The notes under the pieces are model-generated. The model made no database searches and was not told the origin of the DNA. It saw only the letters and a program-made list of their open reading frames with translations. From Archangium primigenium (GTDB taxonomy: Bacteria > Myxococcota > Myxococcia > Myxococcales > Myxococcaceae), in NCBI RefSeq assembly GCF_016904885.1, contig NZ_JADWYI010000001.1:6572001-6636000 (forward strand): a stretch of 64,000 nucleotides of DNA, written 5' to 3'. The stretch's first letter is position 1; every line of letters begins with the position of its first letter. The translations under genes were made by a program, and so were the position numbers. This document shows, piece after piece, positions 63,171-64,000 of the stretch.

Positions 63171-63653
63171 GTGCAGGCAATCATGATGGGGCGTTCCAAG
63201 GATTGGCTTCTGGCCGTAGCGGGGGGTGCGCTTCTCGCGTTGATGATCAATTACAACAGCCTGCTGGCGAGGCACACCACACCCATGTTCGCGTCGTGGG
63301 TGGCGCACGGGCTGGGCGCGGCGGCGGCGTTCGTGCTCGTCGGGGTGTATGCCACGGTCCTGCGGCCCGCGGGCGCGGGAGCGCCCGCCGTCCGGGCGAA
63401 GGCACCGCTCTGGTTCTATCTGGGAGGCATTCCCGGAACACTCACGGTGATCCTGGCGGCCATCACGGTCAACAGCAGTCTGTCCTTGTCCGGCACCATC
63501 TCCTTCATGCTGGTGGGCCAGGTGATCTTCGGCATCGTGTCGGATCACTTCGGGCTGTTTCGCACGCCTCAGCGGAAGATCGTCGCCTCGGACTTCCTGG
63601 TGGCGCTCCTGGTGCTCACGGGCAGCGCGCTCATCATCTATGGGCGGGCGTGA
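63171..63653 (+). CDS. YdcZ/DUF606-type small membrane transporter
   Basis: 160 residues from GTG 63171; ATG 63183 or 63186 would trim four or five residues. About five membrane helices (LLAVAGGALLALMINYNSLL; WVAHGLGAAAAFVLVGVY; FYLGGIPGTLTVILAAIT; ISFMLVGQVIFGIVSDH; FLVALLVLTGSALIIYG). The half-size drug/metabolite transporter layout of YdcZ. Such proteins usually work as pairs, and the next gene is a second one. A product exporter is the natural reading, comparable in role to the PecM DMT transporter of Dickeya indigoidine loci. Confidence 0.85.
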   Translation: MQAIMMGRSKDWLLAVAGGALLALMINYNSLLARHTTPMFASWVAHGLGAAAAFVLVGVYATVLRPAGAGAPAVRAKAPLWFYLGGIPGTLTVILAAITVNSSLSLSGTISFMLVGQVIFGIVSDHFGLFRTPQRKIVASDFLVALLVLTGSALIIYGRA

Positions 63654-63656
63654 CGC

Positions 63657-64000
63657 GTGACGCTCTACATCCTGCTCGCGCTGCTCAACGGAACGGTCAT
63701 TGGCACGAGCCGCGCCATCAATGGCCGGCTCAGCGTGGAGGCCGGGCCCTTCAAGGCCTCGCTGTGGAACCACGTCGTCGGCTTCCTGTTCCTGAGCCTG
63801 CTCTTGTTGGCCCTGGGTGACTGGCGGTTCCAGGCCGTTCCCGCGCCGCCCCTGGCCGCGTACCTCGGCGGCTTCTTCGGGGCGCTCTTCGTGGCCGTCA
63901 ACAGCTACGTGTTTCCCCGCCTGGGCGCGATGAACGCCGCCCTGCTCGTCATCAGCGGCCAGATGATCGCCGCCGTCTTGATGGACTACCGCAACCAGGG
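63657..64000 (+). CDS. second YdcZ/DUF606-type membrane transporter (cut by window end)
   Basis: Starts at GTG 63657, three bases after the first transporter stop, and runs off the right edge. The visible ~114 residues show three helices: TLYILLALLNGTVIGTSRAI (with a conserved IGTSRAINGRLS), LWNHVVGFLFLSLLLLALGD and YLGGFFGALFVAVNSYVFPR. It is the probable heterodimer partner of the previous gene. More cluster genes may lie outside the window. Confidence 0.82.
   Translation, partial: MTLYILLALLNGTVIGTSRAINGRLSVEAGPFKASLWNHVVGFLFLSLLLLALGDWRFQAVPAPPLAAYLGGFFGALFVAVNSYVFPRLGAMNAALLVISGQMIAAVLMDYRNQ

Overview
The window is about 64 kb of very GC-rich DNA with strong third-position bias. It is packed with sensor kinases, sigma-54 activators, lipoproteins, an AgmX/PglI-type protein, a PrkA kinase and natural-product genes. 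This mix suggests a myxobacterium of the Cystobacter/Archangium/Myxococcus type. That is inferred from gene content; no rRNA or tRNA gene was seen to confirm it.

Layout. 1-5.9 kb: a two-domain ArsA-family ATPase (cut by the window edge), a sigma-54 response regulator with a kinase-like partner, a dCMP deaminase and a serine-protease lipoprotein. 6-11.6 kb: a PrkA-type kinase facing an Hsp70 that lacks its lid, then clpX. 11.7-16.8 kb: an unknown conserved protein, an AgmX/PglI-type envelope protein, truA, a tandem pair of ribbon-helix-helix genes, larE and an APS-kinase-like protein with a histone-like tail. 16.9-19.3 kb: a five-gene sulfur-carrier operon (E1, TusA-like, MoaD/ThiS-like, degenerate E1, JAMM protease). 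19.4-21.9 kb: a lipoprotein and a NarL-type two-component pair. 21.9-23.8 kb: an ATPase plus Toprim-like DUF4276 pair that looks like a split OLD/PARIS-type defence module. 23.8-34.4 kb: secreted protease, outer-membrane protein, AI-2E family permease, small lipoprotein, a 37-residue basic protein, P1-family peptidase and a large multi-PAS hybrid kinase. 34.5-43.7 kb: a TetR regulator divergent from a carotenoid-oxygenase/flavin-monooxygenase pair, a thiaminase-I-like lipoprotein, a frameshifted hotdog-fold gene and both subunits of a methylcrotonyl-CoA-carboxylase-type enzyme. 43.7-52.2 kb: an FBP zinc-finger protein, a kinase, an isochorismatase-like hydrolase, a sigma-54 activator, and a cheA-mcp-cheW-cheR operon with a possible sigma-54 promoter. 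52.4-56.8 kb: a GH19/ricin-type chitinase, a CHASE2 nucleotide cyclase and an HD-domain nucleotidase.

57.2-64 kb is the most striking part. It holds a single-module NRPS with an oxidase domain embedded in its adenylation domain, a thioesterase and a glutamine-type specificity code. This is the architecture of indigoidine synthetase (IndC/BpsA). It is followed by a tautomerase, a pseudouridine-phosphate-glycosidase homologue (IndA), a HAD phosphatase (IndB) and two YdcZ-type small membrane exporters. Together these resemble loci that make the blue pigment indigoidine and/or the C-nucleoside minimycin. The tautomerase, the exporter pair and an AT-rich control region with a perfect inverted repeat are the less familiar parts.
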